NCBI GenBank assembly: GCA_001769835.1
Contig: MEPR01000081.1
Span: 1 to 40,076, forward strand
Reading direction: 5' to 3'
Length of the DNA stretch: 40,076 nucleotides
DNA from: Bdellovibrionales bacterium GWB1_55_8
Lineage (GTDB): Bacteria > Bdellovibrionota > UBA1018
In this document: positions 1-8,846 of the stretch, in pieces
How the letters are laid out: every line of letters starts with the position of its first letter
Position numbering within the stretch: the first letter of the stretch is position 1
The notes under the pieces: generated by a model
What the model saw: only the letters and a program-made list of their open reading frames with translations
Told to the model about the DNA's origin: nothing
Database searches by the model: none
Translations under genes and position numbers: made by a program

Positions 1-1002
1 CCGGTGAGTGGTTTTGGTGACGAGATGTTAGGTACCGGAACCCAGGTCATCCTGGATGATCCGATGAATCCATCCGCATCCATCGCTCACTCTATCAAGG
101 TTTCGGCTGGCTCCCTCTACGTCGCCGGCATGATCAACTCGAAATTCATGGTGGCCAAACTGGATTCCACCACGGGTGCGCTGGACACCACCTTCGGCGA
201 TGCCGCTGTATGCGACCCAGGCCCATGCGACCCGGCGACTCAAATAGGTTATGCCACATTTGATTTCGGCCATTCAGCTCTCGGAGACGAAAGCGAGGCT
301 CACGATCTTTACGTCGACACGGCAGGTGGCGCTATCTATGCGACCGGGTTCACACGCTACGCCGACGGCACCGTCCAGGAACTGGCGGTCGCCAAGTTCA
401 ACCTGGCAGACGGGGTCCTTCTCGACTCGAACACTTTCCTGCCCGCGCCGGCAACTCAGGCTATTGCGCGATCCATCGCGGTGGATTCCAGCAATCGGAT
501 TTATCTCGGTGGCGATGTTGACGGAAGTTTCGCGATGTTCAGAATCGATTCTTCGCTCGATCTGGACCCCGCTTTCAACGCGCTTGATACACCGGGCTAT
601 CGCCTCACGGCTCTCACGGGCGGGAGCACGGAAGATGCCGCGCACCAGCTACTGATCGATGGGCAGGACAGGCCGGTGCTCGTCGGGAAATCGAAATCCG
701 GGACGGCTGACGACCTCATGAACTTCGCCATAATCCGTTACACCACGTCAGGGATACTCGACACAAGCTTCGGTGATTCCTCTTCAGGAATCATGACGAT
801 CGATCTGCAGCCAGGAAAGAATGATGAGGCAAATGCGGTGGCAATCGAACCCGCGTTGGACTACATCGCGGAAAACGACGCCAGCAGAAAAGTCTCGGAC
901 GGAGAAAAGCTTGTGGTAGTCGGTAAATCTTACGTGAATTTCTCAATCGGCACGACGTTCGCCGTAACACGCATCTTCGGCCGCGGTACTCCTCCGCCCT
1001 GA
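1..1002 (+). CDS. Delta-60 repeat protein, 3' part (5' end outside window)
   Basis: The reading frame is open from the first base of the window to the TGA at 1000-1002, so the N-terminus is missing. The protein carries repeated units of about 55-65 residues with the signature of delta-60 repeats: a strand ending in K/R-L/Y, then LDTTFGD or LDTSFGD (residues about 59-65 and 252-258 counted from the GTG at 4), and a following glycine-rich stretch. These repeats are known from large, probably extracellular, beta-propeller-like proteins of unknown function in deltaproteobacteria and Bdellovibrio relatives. It ends convergently with the HEAT-repeat gene, leaving only two bases between the stops. 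No enzymatic motif is visible. Confidence 0.8.
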   Translation, partial: PVSGFGDEMLGTGTQVILDDPMNPSASIAHSIKVSAGSLYVAGMINSKFMVAKLDSTTGALDTTFGDAAVCDPGPCDPATQIGYATFDFGHSALGDESEAHDLYVDTAGGAIYATGFTRYADGTVQELAVAKFNLADGVLLDSNTFLPAPATQAIARSIAVDSSNRIYLGGDVDGSFAMFRIDSSLDLDPAFNALDTPGYRLTALTGGSTEDAAHQLLIDGQDRPVLVGKSKSGTADDLMNFAIIRYTTSGILDTSFGDSSSGIMTIDLQPGKNDEANAVAIEPALDYIAENDASRKVSDGEKLVVVGKSYVNFSIGTTFAVTRIFGRGTPPP

Positions 1003-1004
1003 GA

Positions 1005-2066
1005 TTACCGTCTCGCAGCGCTCCCGCAACGCTCCTGATGAGCTCCCTTTTCCAGCTCTTCGAGCACGTCGTTTGCCATTGGAACGAGATTTGACGGGAA
1101 CCCGGGCCCCTGCAGGGACTGTCTGACGAGGGTTTCGGCTTCCGGGCCGCCAAGCGCCGCAGCAGCCTGTATCCCGTACTGAATGGATTGTGCGTCCTTC
1201 TCGGTCGACAGCCAGTTCTGAAGCAGCTTGACGCGGTCCGGGTCACACAGCTTGATGGCGGCAGTCAGGGCGGCAAAGCGGATCTGCAGATCCTTGCTTG
1301 TCAACAAGAGGCGATAATTACGCAAGACCCATTCAGGATCGGTCGCGGTCAGGTGCCTCACCAAAACAGGAACAATGGACGAATCACCCACACTTGAAAC
1401 CAGTTTTTTTGCAGCATCGAGGAAACGCTCGTCCTGTGCCGCAACCGCCATTAACTTGAATGATGCCTCTCGCGCGAGATTCACATCTTTTGATCCCATC
1501 ATTCGAACCAGAACACGGAATGCTTCATCCCGAAGTGACTTGTCCTGAGCTATCTGCGACAGGCTGTAGGCCGCTACCATTCGCTCAAACTCGCGGTTCT
1601 TCTCCTTCATCCGAAGGCGTGGAACGAGCAGTTCTTCCCGTCCAGCGCCTGGCATCATTCCCAATGCGTTTAGAGTGGAAAGCCTGACGTCCACATCCGC
1701 ATCATCGACCAGCTTCTTCAGCACCGCAAAGGACTCAGGATCATTGAAATTGCCAAGAGCCGTCGCCGCCCCCTGTCTCAACCGTTTTACCGTGCTTGAG
1801 CTTCTTTTGATCGCTTCCGCGCGCGCCTCCGGCCTGAGCGTCTGGGCCAATCTGATCATGGCCGCGTAGACCTCATTATCCGTGGCGTCGGGCCTTTGAA
1901 GGTTCTCCGAATCTTTCGTCAACAGTGCCTGGACTCGTGCTTGTTCCTGTTTCATGGGATCGCGATGCAATATCCCGGAAACGTAAACGCCGTACCCGAT
2001 CGATAGCGCCAGCGCAGTGCCGGCCGTCAGTCCGAACATGAGCTTCTTGGTTTGTTTCATAAGCAA
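1005..2066 (-). CDS. Membrane-anchored HEAT-repeat protein
   Basis: A short basic N-terminus and one hydrophobic segment (residues about 9-30) are followed by helical repeats such as RLRQGAATALGNFNDPESF and VRLSTLNALGMM, typical of HEAT/PBS-lyase-like repeats, which serve as protein-protein scaffolds. The topology suggests one anchor with a periplasmic scaffold. The TTG at 2066 is preceded by AGGA at 7-base spacing and is preferred; an ATG at 2060 is the alternative. It is the third gene of a minus-strand operon, 15 bases after the FecR-like gene. Function is unknown; a scaffold role for the neighbouring signalling proteins is inference. Confidence 0.8.
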   Translation of the reverse strand: MLMKQTKKLMFGLTAGTALALSIGYGVYVSGILHRDPMKQEQARVQALLTKDSENLQRPDATDNEVYAAMIRLAQTLRPEARAEAIKRSSSTVKRLRQGAATALGNFNDPESFAVLKKLVDDADVDVRLSTLNALGMMPGAGREELLVPRLRMKEKNREFERMVAAYSLSQIAQDKSLRDEAFRVLVRMMGSKDVNLAREASFKLMAVAAQDERFLDAAKKLVSSVGDSSIVPVLVRHLTATDPEWVLRNYRLLLTSKDLQIRFAALTAAIKLCDPDRVKLLQNWLSTEKDAQSIQYGIQAAAALGGPEAETLVRQSLQGPGFPSNLVPMANDVLEELEKGAHQERCGSAARR

Positions 2067-2080
2067 TCAACCATCCTGTT

Positions 2081-2923
2081 TCACCAGTAAATGAGAAGCG
2101 GCTTCTCCGGCTTCTCGGTCAAAAGACGTTTCGCGGTTATGCTGTCGAGCATGTGTAATTCGAATGAAAACGGGCCCAGAAGGTTGACCTTCTTGTCATC
2201 CATGATCGCCCATTGGTAGGTTTCGTCATTATCCAGCCGAAGTGCGGCGAACATCTGCTCTTTGATCGGGGCGTAGTAGACCTCCCCTCCCTTTCTTCCG
2301 CTCACTTTCAGATAACCGGTTTTGATCTTTGTCCAAGCCAGCCGGATCTCGACTTTCCCGCGGTCGCGATAATACAGCTCGGCCTGATGAGGCGGGAAAA
2401 TCCCGGACCCTTTCTGCAAATCAACCTCTTTCGGGGCGCCTTCCGAACCATCGGTCAACTCATTTTTACGCAGGCCAGAAGATCTGCTGCTCTTGAGTGA
2501 CTTGCCTCCACCGCCCAGACGAACTTCTCCATGAACCATTCGAATCTGCTCGTCCAAAGCGGGTTTGTACCTGCGCCTGAACGGTCGCTTCAGGACGATC
2601 AGCGTTTTTTCGCCCAGCGTGATGTGAATGCCGGTATCCAGCGCTATCTCAGCCGACTGATTCTTCCCCGTCCATACGGCATCCAGGTCATAAAACTTCT
2701 GCCCGACCAGGACCGGCGAAAACCCCTTGGCGCCCATGCCTTTTCTCTCCGCCGCTCCTGAAACGAGGGTGGCAACCGAGCCACCGACACCGCTGTTCTT
2801 TTCCGCACCGATTGATCCCGCAATAAAAAAGCCCAGGGACACCGCTGCCCCGCTCAGCATGAGCGTCTCAAAGACATTCCTCCTGATCAACGCGATGAAT
2901 GGTTTCAGAGCTGGTATTTTCAT
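2081..2923 (-). CDS. FecR-domain-like single-pass membrane protein
   Basis: 280 residues. A basic N-terminus and membrane segment (about 15-38) are followed by a region resembling the FecR fold: a VGQ...DAVWTGKNQSAEIALDTG stretch and then ITLGEKTLIVL, the usual 'what is the threshold / effect on gel-like surface' strand pattern of FecR domains, and a charged linker. The C-terminal 100 residues (tyrosine- and lysine-rich beta strands) are not recognised. FecR domains normally sense signals in the periplasm and regulate sigma factors, but there is no sigma factor here. The ATG overlaps the TGA of the phosphatase gene (ATGA, 2920-2923), so the two are translationally coupled and probably work together. 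Confidence 0.75.
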   Translation of the reverse strand: MKIPALKPFIALIRRNVFETLMLSGAAVSLGFFIAGSIGAEKNSGVGGSVATLVSGAAERKGMGAKGFSPVLVGQKFYDLDAVWTGKNQSAEIALDTGIHITLGEKTLIVLKRPFRRRYKPALDEQIRMVHGEVRLGGGGKSLKSSRSSGLRKNELTDGSEGAPKEVDLQKGSGIFPPHQAELYYRDRGKVEIRLAWTKIKTGYLKVSGRKGGEVYYAPIKEQMFAALRLDNDETYQWAIMDDKKVNLLGPFSFELHMLDSITAKRLLTEKPEKPLLIYW

Positions 2924-4704
2924 GTTCCGTCCGTAATTTCACACATGACTACCGTGATATCGTCCGGCTGAATCGCGCCGCCAGTCGCCGTGCGATGCTC
3001 CTGCATCACCTTTGCCAGCAGAGACCGGGCTCCGAGCCTTGCATGCGCGTCGAGCGCCTTACGAAGCTTGTTCCTCCCGAACTGATCAGAATCGATGAGA
3101 CCGTCTGTGTAAAGGAAGAGCTTGGATCCAGGAAGCCAGGGGTGCGTCTCGAAACCTTCATAAACCGAGTCCAGCGCGTAGCCAAGAGGAGCGCCGGTCG
3201 CGATGCCAATGGGCCTGAGCTGGTACGTGACAGTATCCTCTTTCACCTTGGGAAGGATCAGATACGGCCGGTTATGGCCCGCGTTTGCGCAGTAGAGTTT
3301 CTTTTTTGTCGTGTCCATGAGCGCGACGAAGAAAGTCATCGCCAGCGCACCATTCGCCGACTCGCAAACCGCTCGATTGAAGTGCTGAAGAATCCGACTG
3401 GGATCCGGGTCTGCGGCGCCTTCCTCCTCGAGGTACTGCGCAATCACGGACAGCCCTCCCCTCACGGCGGCCGCCACCAGTGCCGACTCCGTTCCGTGCC
3501 CCGTGACGTCACCAATAAGTATCAAGAACAGCGGAGGCCTTCCGCTTCGTGGAAGTTCCAGATAACCCCACCAATCGCCGCCACAGATCGTCGCCTGATC
3601 AGCGATGCTGTGAAGGGCGTGTTCGGTCGCCCTGACGTTCTTCGGCGGAAAGAGCATCTTGTGCACGCCGGCCACCGTCTTGAATTCCGCTTCAAGCTCC
3701 GTCTTCCGCTGAGCGTCGATGATGAGTGCCTGGATCTTATCAATCATGACGTTGAAGGCGCTCTTGACGGCGGCCACCTCATTGTTGCCTACCGCCTCCA
3801 GTCGCCTGTCAAATCGGCCTTTTCCGATTTCCTCCGCCGACTTCTTCAGATCGGAAAGCGGCCTGACAATGCTTTCCGCGATTCGTTTCCCGAAGAACAG
3901 GCAGATGAAGACGATCCCGGCGATCAGAAGCAGGGACTGCGTTATTGCATAGTTCACCGCTTGCAGAAGCGTAGGTTTGTAAGAGAGAGAGACGAGCGTC
4001 CATTCTGAATTCACGGGCGCGTAGGCGATCAATCCAGCCGCACGCACATCCATGACGCCGGAATCACCGGCGGCAGCGGCTTCCACGATGGTTTTCAAAT
4101 AAGAAGGATCCAGCTCCGTGTCGAGGAAAGCCGTTCTCACGTAGGCTTCGCCATCGGCGCTCCAGATCAACTCGCCCTTCCGATTCAGCATGAAAAGAGT
4201 GCTCCCGGAGCCCCCTTCAAAACCCTCGACGGATACGGCAACCAGCCGGGGTCCACTCTCTTTGCGGACCAGCGCCGTAACATACGGCACCATCAAATTC
4301 AGGTCCGTATTCACAACCTGAAACCTGCTTTTGGCGGAGTTGCACGCTTTGTACAATTCAAAGCTCGTCAACCAGTCGCTCGGACTCGCATCGATGTCAG
4401 AAAAATGCTTTGTGAAAGACGCGCTTACCGCAGAATCCTTGCGCGTGCTGCCGCAAACCCCGTCCACGACGAAAATCAGTTCACTCGAGACGTCGACGTC
4501 CCGCACCGAGACATTTTCCGCGAGCAGAAAAAGGCTTTGTAAATGGTCAGCCAGGCGCTGAATCCCCACCCCCGCGTCTCGGCGGACATGGTAGAGCCGC
4601 TCCTGACGGTAGAGCCCGAGGCAGAACGCACTGACCCCGCCGATCCCAACAAGGACCAGTATCGAAACCAGCGCGATAGTCTTATTGCGATAAGTCGCTT
4701 TCAC
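2920..4704 (-). CDS. Membrane sensor with HAMP and SpoIIE-type PP2C phosphatase domain
   Basis: With the GTG at 4704 the protein has 594 residues: TM1 (about 9-32), an extracytoplasmic sensor of about 220 residues, TM2 (about 254-273), HAMP (about 274-326) and a C-terminal SpoIIE/PP2C phosphatase. Metal-site motifs are intact: GGDWWGY (375-381), GDVTGHG (398-404), ANAGHN and YTDGLID. Such proteins dephosphorylate serine in STAS-type anti-sigma antagonists; no STAS partner is in the window. The frame stays open to a TTG at 4866, but only the GTG has a fair ribosome site (AAAGG, 8 bases) and a normal membrane-protein N-terminus, and it leaves room for a divergent promoter. First gene of an operon with the FecR-like and HEAT proteins. 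Confidence 0.85.
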   Translation of the reverse strand: MKATYRNKTIALVSILVLVGIGGVSAFCLGLYRQERLYHVRRDAGVGIQRLADHLQSLFLLAENVSVRDVDVSSELIFVVDGVCGSTRKDSAVSASFTKHFSDIDASPSDWLTSFELYKACNSAKSRFQVVNTDLNLMVPYVTALVRKESGPRLVAVSVEGFEGGSGSTLFMLNRKGELIWSADGEAYVRTAFLDTELDPSYLKTIVEAAAAGDSGVMDVRAAGLIAYAPVNSEWTLVSLSYKPTLLQAVNYAITQSLLLIAGIVFICLFFGKRIAESIVRPLSDLKKSAEEIGKGRFDRRLEAVGNNEVAAVKSAFNVMIDKIQALIIDAQRKTELEAEFKTVAGVHKMLFPPKNVRATEHALHSIADQATICGGDWWGYLELPRSGRPPLFLILIGDVTGHGTESALVAAAVRGGLSVIAQYLEEEGAADPDPSRILQHFNRAVCESANGALAMTFFVALMDTTKKKLYCANAGHNRPYLILPKVKEDTVTYQLRPIGIATGAPLGYALDSVYEGFETHPWLPGSKLFLYTDGLIDSDQFGRNKLRKALDAHARLGARSLLAKVMQEHRTATGGAIQPDDITVVMCEITDGT

Positions 4705-4897
4705 CTGACGCGCCTTTAAAAGTGTATGAAAGTACAAAGAAATGGTTTCATAGGGGTTTCCGAGTGTCAAAACCAAATCAAGGAATCCCGACCGCACGTC
4801 AGCTGCCACGTCATCCGATTGACGCTGCCTCAGGGCACGAGCAGGCCTCATCCGTAATAATTTCAAGCGCGAGACCGCATTTGCCGAAAAATCCTCT
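4705..4897. promoter_or_regulatory. Divergent intergenic promoter region
   Basis: This 193-base gap separates the phosphatase operon (minus) from the motor-like operon (plus), so both promoters should lie here. On the minus strand there is a perfect TTGACA (complement of 4765-4770), a good -35 candidate, but no convincing -10 at the right distance. On the plus strand no clear sigma-70 pair was found. The placement depends on the GTG start chosen for the phosphatase. Confidence 0.35.
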
Positions 4898-4903
4898 AGG
4901 AGG
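4898..4903 (+). promoter_or_regulatory. Strong ribosome binding site deciding a TTG start
   Basis: AGGAGG stands 9 bases before the TTG at 4913. An ATG at 4906 is too close and runs into a stop after six codons. The first ATG in the frame (4967) would leave only six residues before the lipobox cysteine, too short for a signal peptide. The TTG is therefore the likely start. Confidence 0.75.
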
Positions 4904-4912
4904 ATATGGGCT

Positions 4913-5563
4913 TTGCCGCATCTTGAGTATCACACCCGCAGCTTCTGGCTGATTCTCGGGACCAGCATGGCCTCACTGCTGGTCGGCTGCGCGACCACGA
5001 TTTCCTTTGAATCCCAGCCTACTGGAGCGGAGATACACGCTCGCCGACTCGGCTCCGACACCCAGCCGCAAGTCGTCGGCCAGACCCCTCTTCAGATGAA
5101 GACCTCGGATTTTGAGAAGCTTTTCTCCGCGCCCGGACCAAGTGAAATTGAGTTCCGCAAAGACGGTCATCAACCTTCAAAAATAGTGATGACCCAGACC
5201 ATCAACTCCGACATCACGCTCTCGATGCAGCTCTCGCCGTCAAACGGTCTGGATGACATCGACCAGCTGAATGCACGAATCGACCAGGCTTTCGAGATTC
5301 AGAGACTTGCCCGGGCCGGCAAGTTCGACGAAGCTCTCGCGAAGATCAAGACAATCCAGAAGGAAGCCCCCCAGCTCTCCGTCAGCTACGAGATCGAGGG
5401 CGGCATCTATTATCTTCAGAAGAAGTATAAACAGGCTTTCGACTCCTTTACGCAGGCTGCAAAGTACAATCCCAGAAATGTTCAGGCGATCCGGATGCGG
5501 CAAAAAATGCGAGCGCCCGCTTCTGTTGAGCAGCCACAAAAGAAGAAGGAGCCGAAAAGGTGA
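4913..5563 (+). CDS. PEGA-domain and TPR lipoprotein
   Basis: 216 residues beginning at a TTG with a strong AGGAGG. A type II signal peptide ends in the lipobox LLVGC (Cys26), so the protein is probably anchored to a membrane on the periplasmic side. Residues about 30-75 look like a PEGA domain (ISFESQPTGAEIHARRLG ... VGQTPLQM). Residues about 105-195 form tetratricopeptide-like helices (FDEALAKIKTIQKEAP; YKQAFDSFTQAAKYNPRN). The tail is lysine-rich. PEGA domains are often found in surface-layer or envelope proteins, and TPRs bind partners. It is the first gene of the motor-like operon and overlaps the next by GTGA, so an adaptor or anchoring role for that machine is the natural inference. 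Confidence 0.85.
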   Translation: MPHLEYHTRSFWLILGTSMASLLVGCATTISFESQPTGAEIHARRLGSDTQPQVVGQTPLQMKTSDFEKLFSAPGPSEIEFRKDGHQPSKIVMTQTINSDITLSMQLSPSNGLDDIDQLNARIDQAFEIQRLARAGKFDEALAKIKTIQKEAPQLSVSYEIEGGIYYLQKKYKQAFDSFTQAAKYNPRNVQAIRMRQKMRAPASVEQPQKKKEPKR

Positions 5564-7425
5564 CCAGAGCCATTAAAACAGCTCTGCTCCTTCTCCTTAC
5601 CGCTGTCGCGGGCTGGACAGGTGCGACTCCGCAAGTGCAGGCAGGAGAAGCCGGACAACTCGCCTGGCAGAAGCTCAAATTCGAAGAGTTACTGCAGGAT
5701 CGCATCCGGAAAGCCTTGGTGCCCGTCATTCCCGAGAATCAGCTGATCGTCAGCGCTAGCATTCAACTCGCAGTGATTGCAGCGAAGAAGGGCGACGGTG
5801 ATCTCAACTCGGACGACACGGTATTTCTGGAAAAGCTCGACATGAGTGATCCCGCCGTTGAAGCCGCATTCGCCGAAGCGGACCTTCTGGATTCCATCAA
5901 GGGGCTTTCAATATCCGTCCTTTACGACAACTCGGTCCCGGCCACCAAAAGGCCTATCATCGAGCAGATCACCAAAAATATCGCGGAATCCCTGGGAGAC
6001 CTCAAACCGGTCCTGAAAATTGAACAGGCCGATCTGACCACTCCGCCGATCCCTGAACAATGGGATCTGAAGCGCTGGATCCTCGAATTCAAAAATGGAA
6101 TCGGAATTCTTCTCGGCGTGTTTTTCCTTTCTCTGATTCTGGGGACCCCGAGCCTCCTCGTCGTCAACGAATTCCGCAAACTTCAGGCTCGAAAGATCTC
6201 CCTGCTCGAGGTGGAAAGCACCCGCAAGCAGAACGCTGAAAACGAGGAAACAGAACGCAAAAATGCGGAAGCCTTCCCCACTCAGCCCGGCCAGATCGCC
6301 GGAATCGCCGCAGTGAGCGGTGCCGGAGCTCCCGGCAGCGAAGCCGCGGAGCATGGGATCGAGCAATTCAGGCAGTTCCTGAAGGAGGCCCCCGAACGTG
6401 CGGCAGGACTGGTCAGACAATGGATCAAAGCGCCCATAAAAGGGGCCGCTGACGCTCTCGCCTTCCTGCCGGATTTCCTGAGTTCAGATGAATTGAACGC
6501 GATATTCAATCAACTCAGCATCGCCGACAGGCAGGAGTGGAAACAGCTCACGAAGGTCCCTTCTCCGAATGCGAACGCCAAAGATACCGAAAAATTCATC
6601 CGAAGCCAGACGCTTGACGTGATGCTCGTGCCTCCGCCCACGTCCGAAAGCGACGCCAGGGCATTGGCCACCGACCTTTCCACGACGGAGTGCGCGCAGC
6701 TTATTTCAGACGATCAGCAGCTTGGTGCCGCCCTGCTGAACATCCTTCCCTCAGCTCAGGTTTCAAAACTGATGGCTGTTCTGTCGCCTGACGTGGTCAA
6801 CCAGATATCGTCAGAAGGTCTGACGATGACCGAGACCGATTTGCACAAAAATCTTGCCGGACTGAAACGAGCTGTGACTGAACTGAGACGCGACTCCGGA
6901 AGCGGCAAAAAAACGCCTTTTTATTACGAAACCATCGAGCTGCTCTACCAGCTTACCCCGCAAAAACAGGAAGCCCTCTTCAATGCCATGGCTGCCGCGG
7001 GAGAATACGCGCTTCTGGAAGCCGGAGCGAAGCGTTTTCTCCCTTCCGATATCGTGCTGAAACTCCCGGACGATCTGCTTCGCAGCTGTCTCAACAGGTT
7101 ACCTGTCGCCCATAAGGCCGAGCTCATCGTCAGCCTCGATGAAAGCCAGCGTCAGATTCTTCTGAAGGCGCTGGGCGAACCCGGGACGAAATTACGCGAC
7201 CTCGTCGAGTTCGAGGTGCAGACCATCGAGGCGAATGAGGTTCAGCTCAGGCGAACCAGGAAGAAGAAGGATTCTCACTGGCAACAGTTCGTTGAAACGG
7301 TGCGGACCACGATTCTCTTGGACGAGGCAGCGGCGGACTCCGTGAGCACGGCATTGAACGAATGGCTTTACCAGAAGACTGAAGGTCGCTTCGGGGAGAA
7401 TGGCAATGCGAAAAAGGTCGCGTAG
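5560..7425 (+). CDS. FliF/FliG-like fusion: predicted inner-membrane rotor protein
   Basis: 621 residues, GTG start overlapping the previous stop. A signal peptide or first anchor (1-28) leads to a periplasmic part whose IKGLSISVLYD (113-123), IIEQITKNI and following strand resemble the last ring-building domain of FliF, which likewise precedes a membrane segment. Here TM2 is at about 181-202. A charged helical linker leads to a FliG-like half: LLNILPSAQVSKLMAVLSPD (392-411) matches the FliG middle domain, and the C-terminus (about 455-590) matches the FliG torque domain, with LPDDLLRSCLNRLP (503-516) aligning with the FliG helix LDDRSIQTLLREV that meets MotA. The EHPQ motif is not seen. The assignment rests on pattern recognition and needs profile or structure checks. 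Confidence 0.7.
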   Translation: MTRAIKTALLLLLTAVAGWTGATPQVQAGEAGQLAWQKLKFEELLQDRIRKALVPVIPENQLIVSASIQLAVIAAKKGDGDLNSDDTVFLEKLDMSDPAVEAAFAEADLLDSIKGLSISVLYDNSVPATKRPIIEQITKNIAESLGDLKPVLKIEQADLTTPPIPEQWDLKRWILEFKNGIGILLGVFFLSLILGTPSLLVVNEFRKLQARKISLLEVESTRKQNAENEETERKNAEAFPTQPGQIAGIAAVSGAGAPGSEAAEHGIEQFRQFLKEAPERAAGLVRQWIKAPIKGAADALAFLPDFLSSDELNAIFNQLSIADRQEWKQLTKVPSPNANAKDTEKFIRSQTLDVMLVPPPTSESDARALATDLSTTECAQLISDDQQLGAALLNILPSAQVSKLMAVLSPDVVNQISSEGLTMTETDLHKNLAGLKRAVTELRRDSGSGKKTPFYYETIELLYQLTPQKQEALFNAMAAAGEYALLEAGAKRFLPSDIVLKLPDDLLRSCLNRLPVAHKAELIVSLDESQRQILLKALGEPGTKLRDLVEFEVQTIEANEVQLRRTRKKKDSHWQQFVETVRTTILLDEAAADSVSTALNEWLYQKTEGRFGENGNAKKVA

Positions 7426-8008
7426 CCTCTGGCTCGGCACTTTGCTGCTTCTCCTGCCCTGCTCAGCACTCTCTTATCAGTACCAGAGCCCGGGGCGCGT
7501 CCACACCCGCGTCGGCCCAATGGTCACCTCGTACACCGGACCGATCTCTAATTCCTATTCGGTGCCAGCAACCTTCGATTTCGAGTACGAGCACTTTGTC
7601 TCACCCACATTCTCCTATGCCGCACGCTCTATCTTTGCTTACGACTTTTCTGCCGCACGCCTCATGTATGGCTATGCGGGGCTCGGGATGCGGCGATACA
7701 TCTACTCTACCGGGATGTCCTTCGACAGTTCGAATGAGGGAGCAAAAATAAGCATTCAGCCACGGTTCCAGTATTACATCGGGGGCGACGCCGGAATATC
7801 GCAGGTCGTGGTCAAGACCCACGGTACCGTTCTTCAGACCAACAGCGCGCTCATGGACTTCAGCGCATGTGGCGGGGCCATTTACAAGGCTTGGCGCGCT
7901 TTCGGCCTGGAGGCACAGCTGGGATACTCCATGGGTTTTGGGTTTTCTTCGGTTGCGGTTTCCGAATCCCACCTTCGATTCTTCATGGGCGCAACATGGA
8001 ACTTATAA
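7406..8008 (+). CDS. Outer-membrane beta-barrel-like protein of the motor-like operon
   Basis: About 200 residues. The ATG at 7406 (GGGGAG about 7 bases upstream) is preferred over the in-frame ATG at 7400; either way the gene starts inside the rotor-like gene. A basic signal peptide (RKRSRSLWLGTLLLLLPCSALS) is followed by alternating aromatic and polar strands rich in Tyr, Phe and Gly, with amphipathic strands such as AARLMYGYAGLGMRRYIYS and a C-terminal RFFMGATWNL, consistent with a small beta barrel. No named family is recognised. Its place between the rotor-like gene and motA suggests it carries the machine to the outer membrane; this is inference. Confidence 0.7.
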   Translation: MRKRSRSLWLGTLLLLLPCSALSYQYQSPGRVHTRVGPMVTSYTGPISNSYSVPATFDFEYEHFVSPTFSYAARSIFAYDFSAARLMYGYAGLGMRRYIYSTGMSFDSSNEGAKISIQPRFQYYIGGDAGISQVVVKTHGTVLQTNSALMDFSACGGAIYKAWRAFGLEAQLGYSMGFGFSSVAVSESHLRFFMGATWNL

Positions 8009-8018
8009 GGAGAATTTC

Positions 8019-8846
8019 GTGAATCCCTTATCAATCGTAGCCCTGATCCTTGCTGGAACGGTTTTCATCGTCGGAACCCTCTCCTCGACCAACAATCCAA
8101 TGATGTTCATCGATGGACACGCCATTCTGATTGTAGTCGGGGGCAGCGTTGCGGCAGCATCGATCGCTTTTCAGATCGATCGCCTTTTCCTGCTGATGAA
8201 GGTTTTCTTTGGTCGGGTCATTCGCGGCCGCAAGCTCAATTACGCGAGCGTGATCCAGGAGCTGATGCAGATCGCCGAAGCCTATAGAACGAACTCCCCC
8301 GCCCTCAAGGATCTTCTCGCGAAAACGACGGATCCGTTCATCCGGGAAGCCATGGGCGCCGTATTGGAAGAGGTCATGGACAAGAAAGGGATCATAAAAA
8401 TCCTGCGGGCGCGAGTCGCGACCATGTATCACCGGCACCTCGACGACAGCATCAAATTCAAGATCGTGGGCAAGTACCCGCCGGCGTTCGGACTCATGGG
8501 CACCACCCTGGGTATGATCGGTCTGCTCCAGAAAATCGGACAGGAAGGCGGCCAAAAGCTGATCGGCCCGGCGATGTCGCTGGCATTGGTCGCGACATTT
8601 TACGGGATCGCCCTCGCCAATCTGGTGTTCAACCCGATTTCAGAGAATCTCCAGGACAGCGCGAAAGAGACGAAACTGAAGAACACAATCATTGTGGAAG
8701 GCGTGGCGCTCATCATGGACCGGGTGAACCCGATTGTCCTCGCCGAAGAACTCAATTCCTTCCTGCTCCCGAGCGAACGCATTGACTGGAAATCCCTTGT
8801 GAAGCACCGGCCCGCAGCTGAAAGCGAGAAGAAGGAGGCCGCGTGA
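8019..8846 (+). CDS. motA: MotA/PomA-family stator subunit
   Basis: 275 residues from a GTG at 8019 with AAGGAG at 8007-8012; the frame is open further upstream, but those starts lie in the barrel gene. The N-terminus NPLSIVALILAGTVFIVG and MMFIDGHAILIVVGGSVAA are classical MotA TM1 and TM2, then comes the cytoplasmic loop with charged helices, then TM3 with KYPPAFGLMGTTLGMIG (conserved proline at 154/155) and TM4 with ATFYGIALANLVFNP (Pro206). IGPAM and TFYG place it nearer PomA/MotP than enteric MotA. With MotB it should form an ion-driven 5:2 stator; the FliG-like partner is encoded two genes upstream. It overlaps motB by GTGA. Confidence 0.93.
   Translation: MNPLSIVALILAGTVFIVGTLSSTNNPMMFIDGHAILIVVGGSVAAASIAFQIDRLFLLMKVFFGRVIRGRKLNYASVIQELMQIAEAYRTNSPALKDLLAKTTDPFIREAMGAVLEEVMDKKGIIKILRARVATMYHRHLDDSIKFKIVGKYPPAFGLMGTTLGMIGLLQKIGQEGGQKLIGPAMSLALVATFYGIALANLVFNPISENLQDSAKETKLKNTIIVEGVALIMDRVNPIVLAEELNSFLLPSERIDWKSLVKHRPAAESEKKEAA

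Noticed and set aside
4705-4866. N-terminal extension of the SpoIIE phosphatase from the TTG at 4866
   Set aside because: No ribosome site, no recognisable sequence, and it would use up the divergent promoter region, which contains a TTGACA.
4883-4890. GCCGAAAA as a flagellar sigma-28 -10 element
   Set aside because: It resembles GCCGATAA, but no TAAA lies 15 bases upstream.
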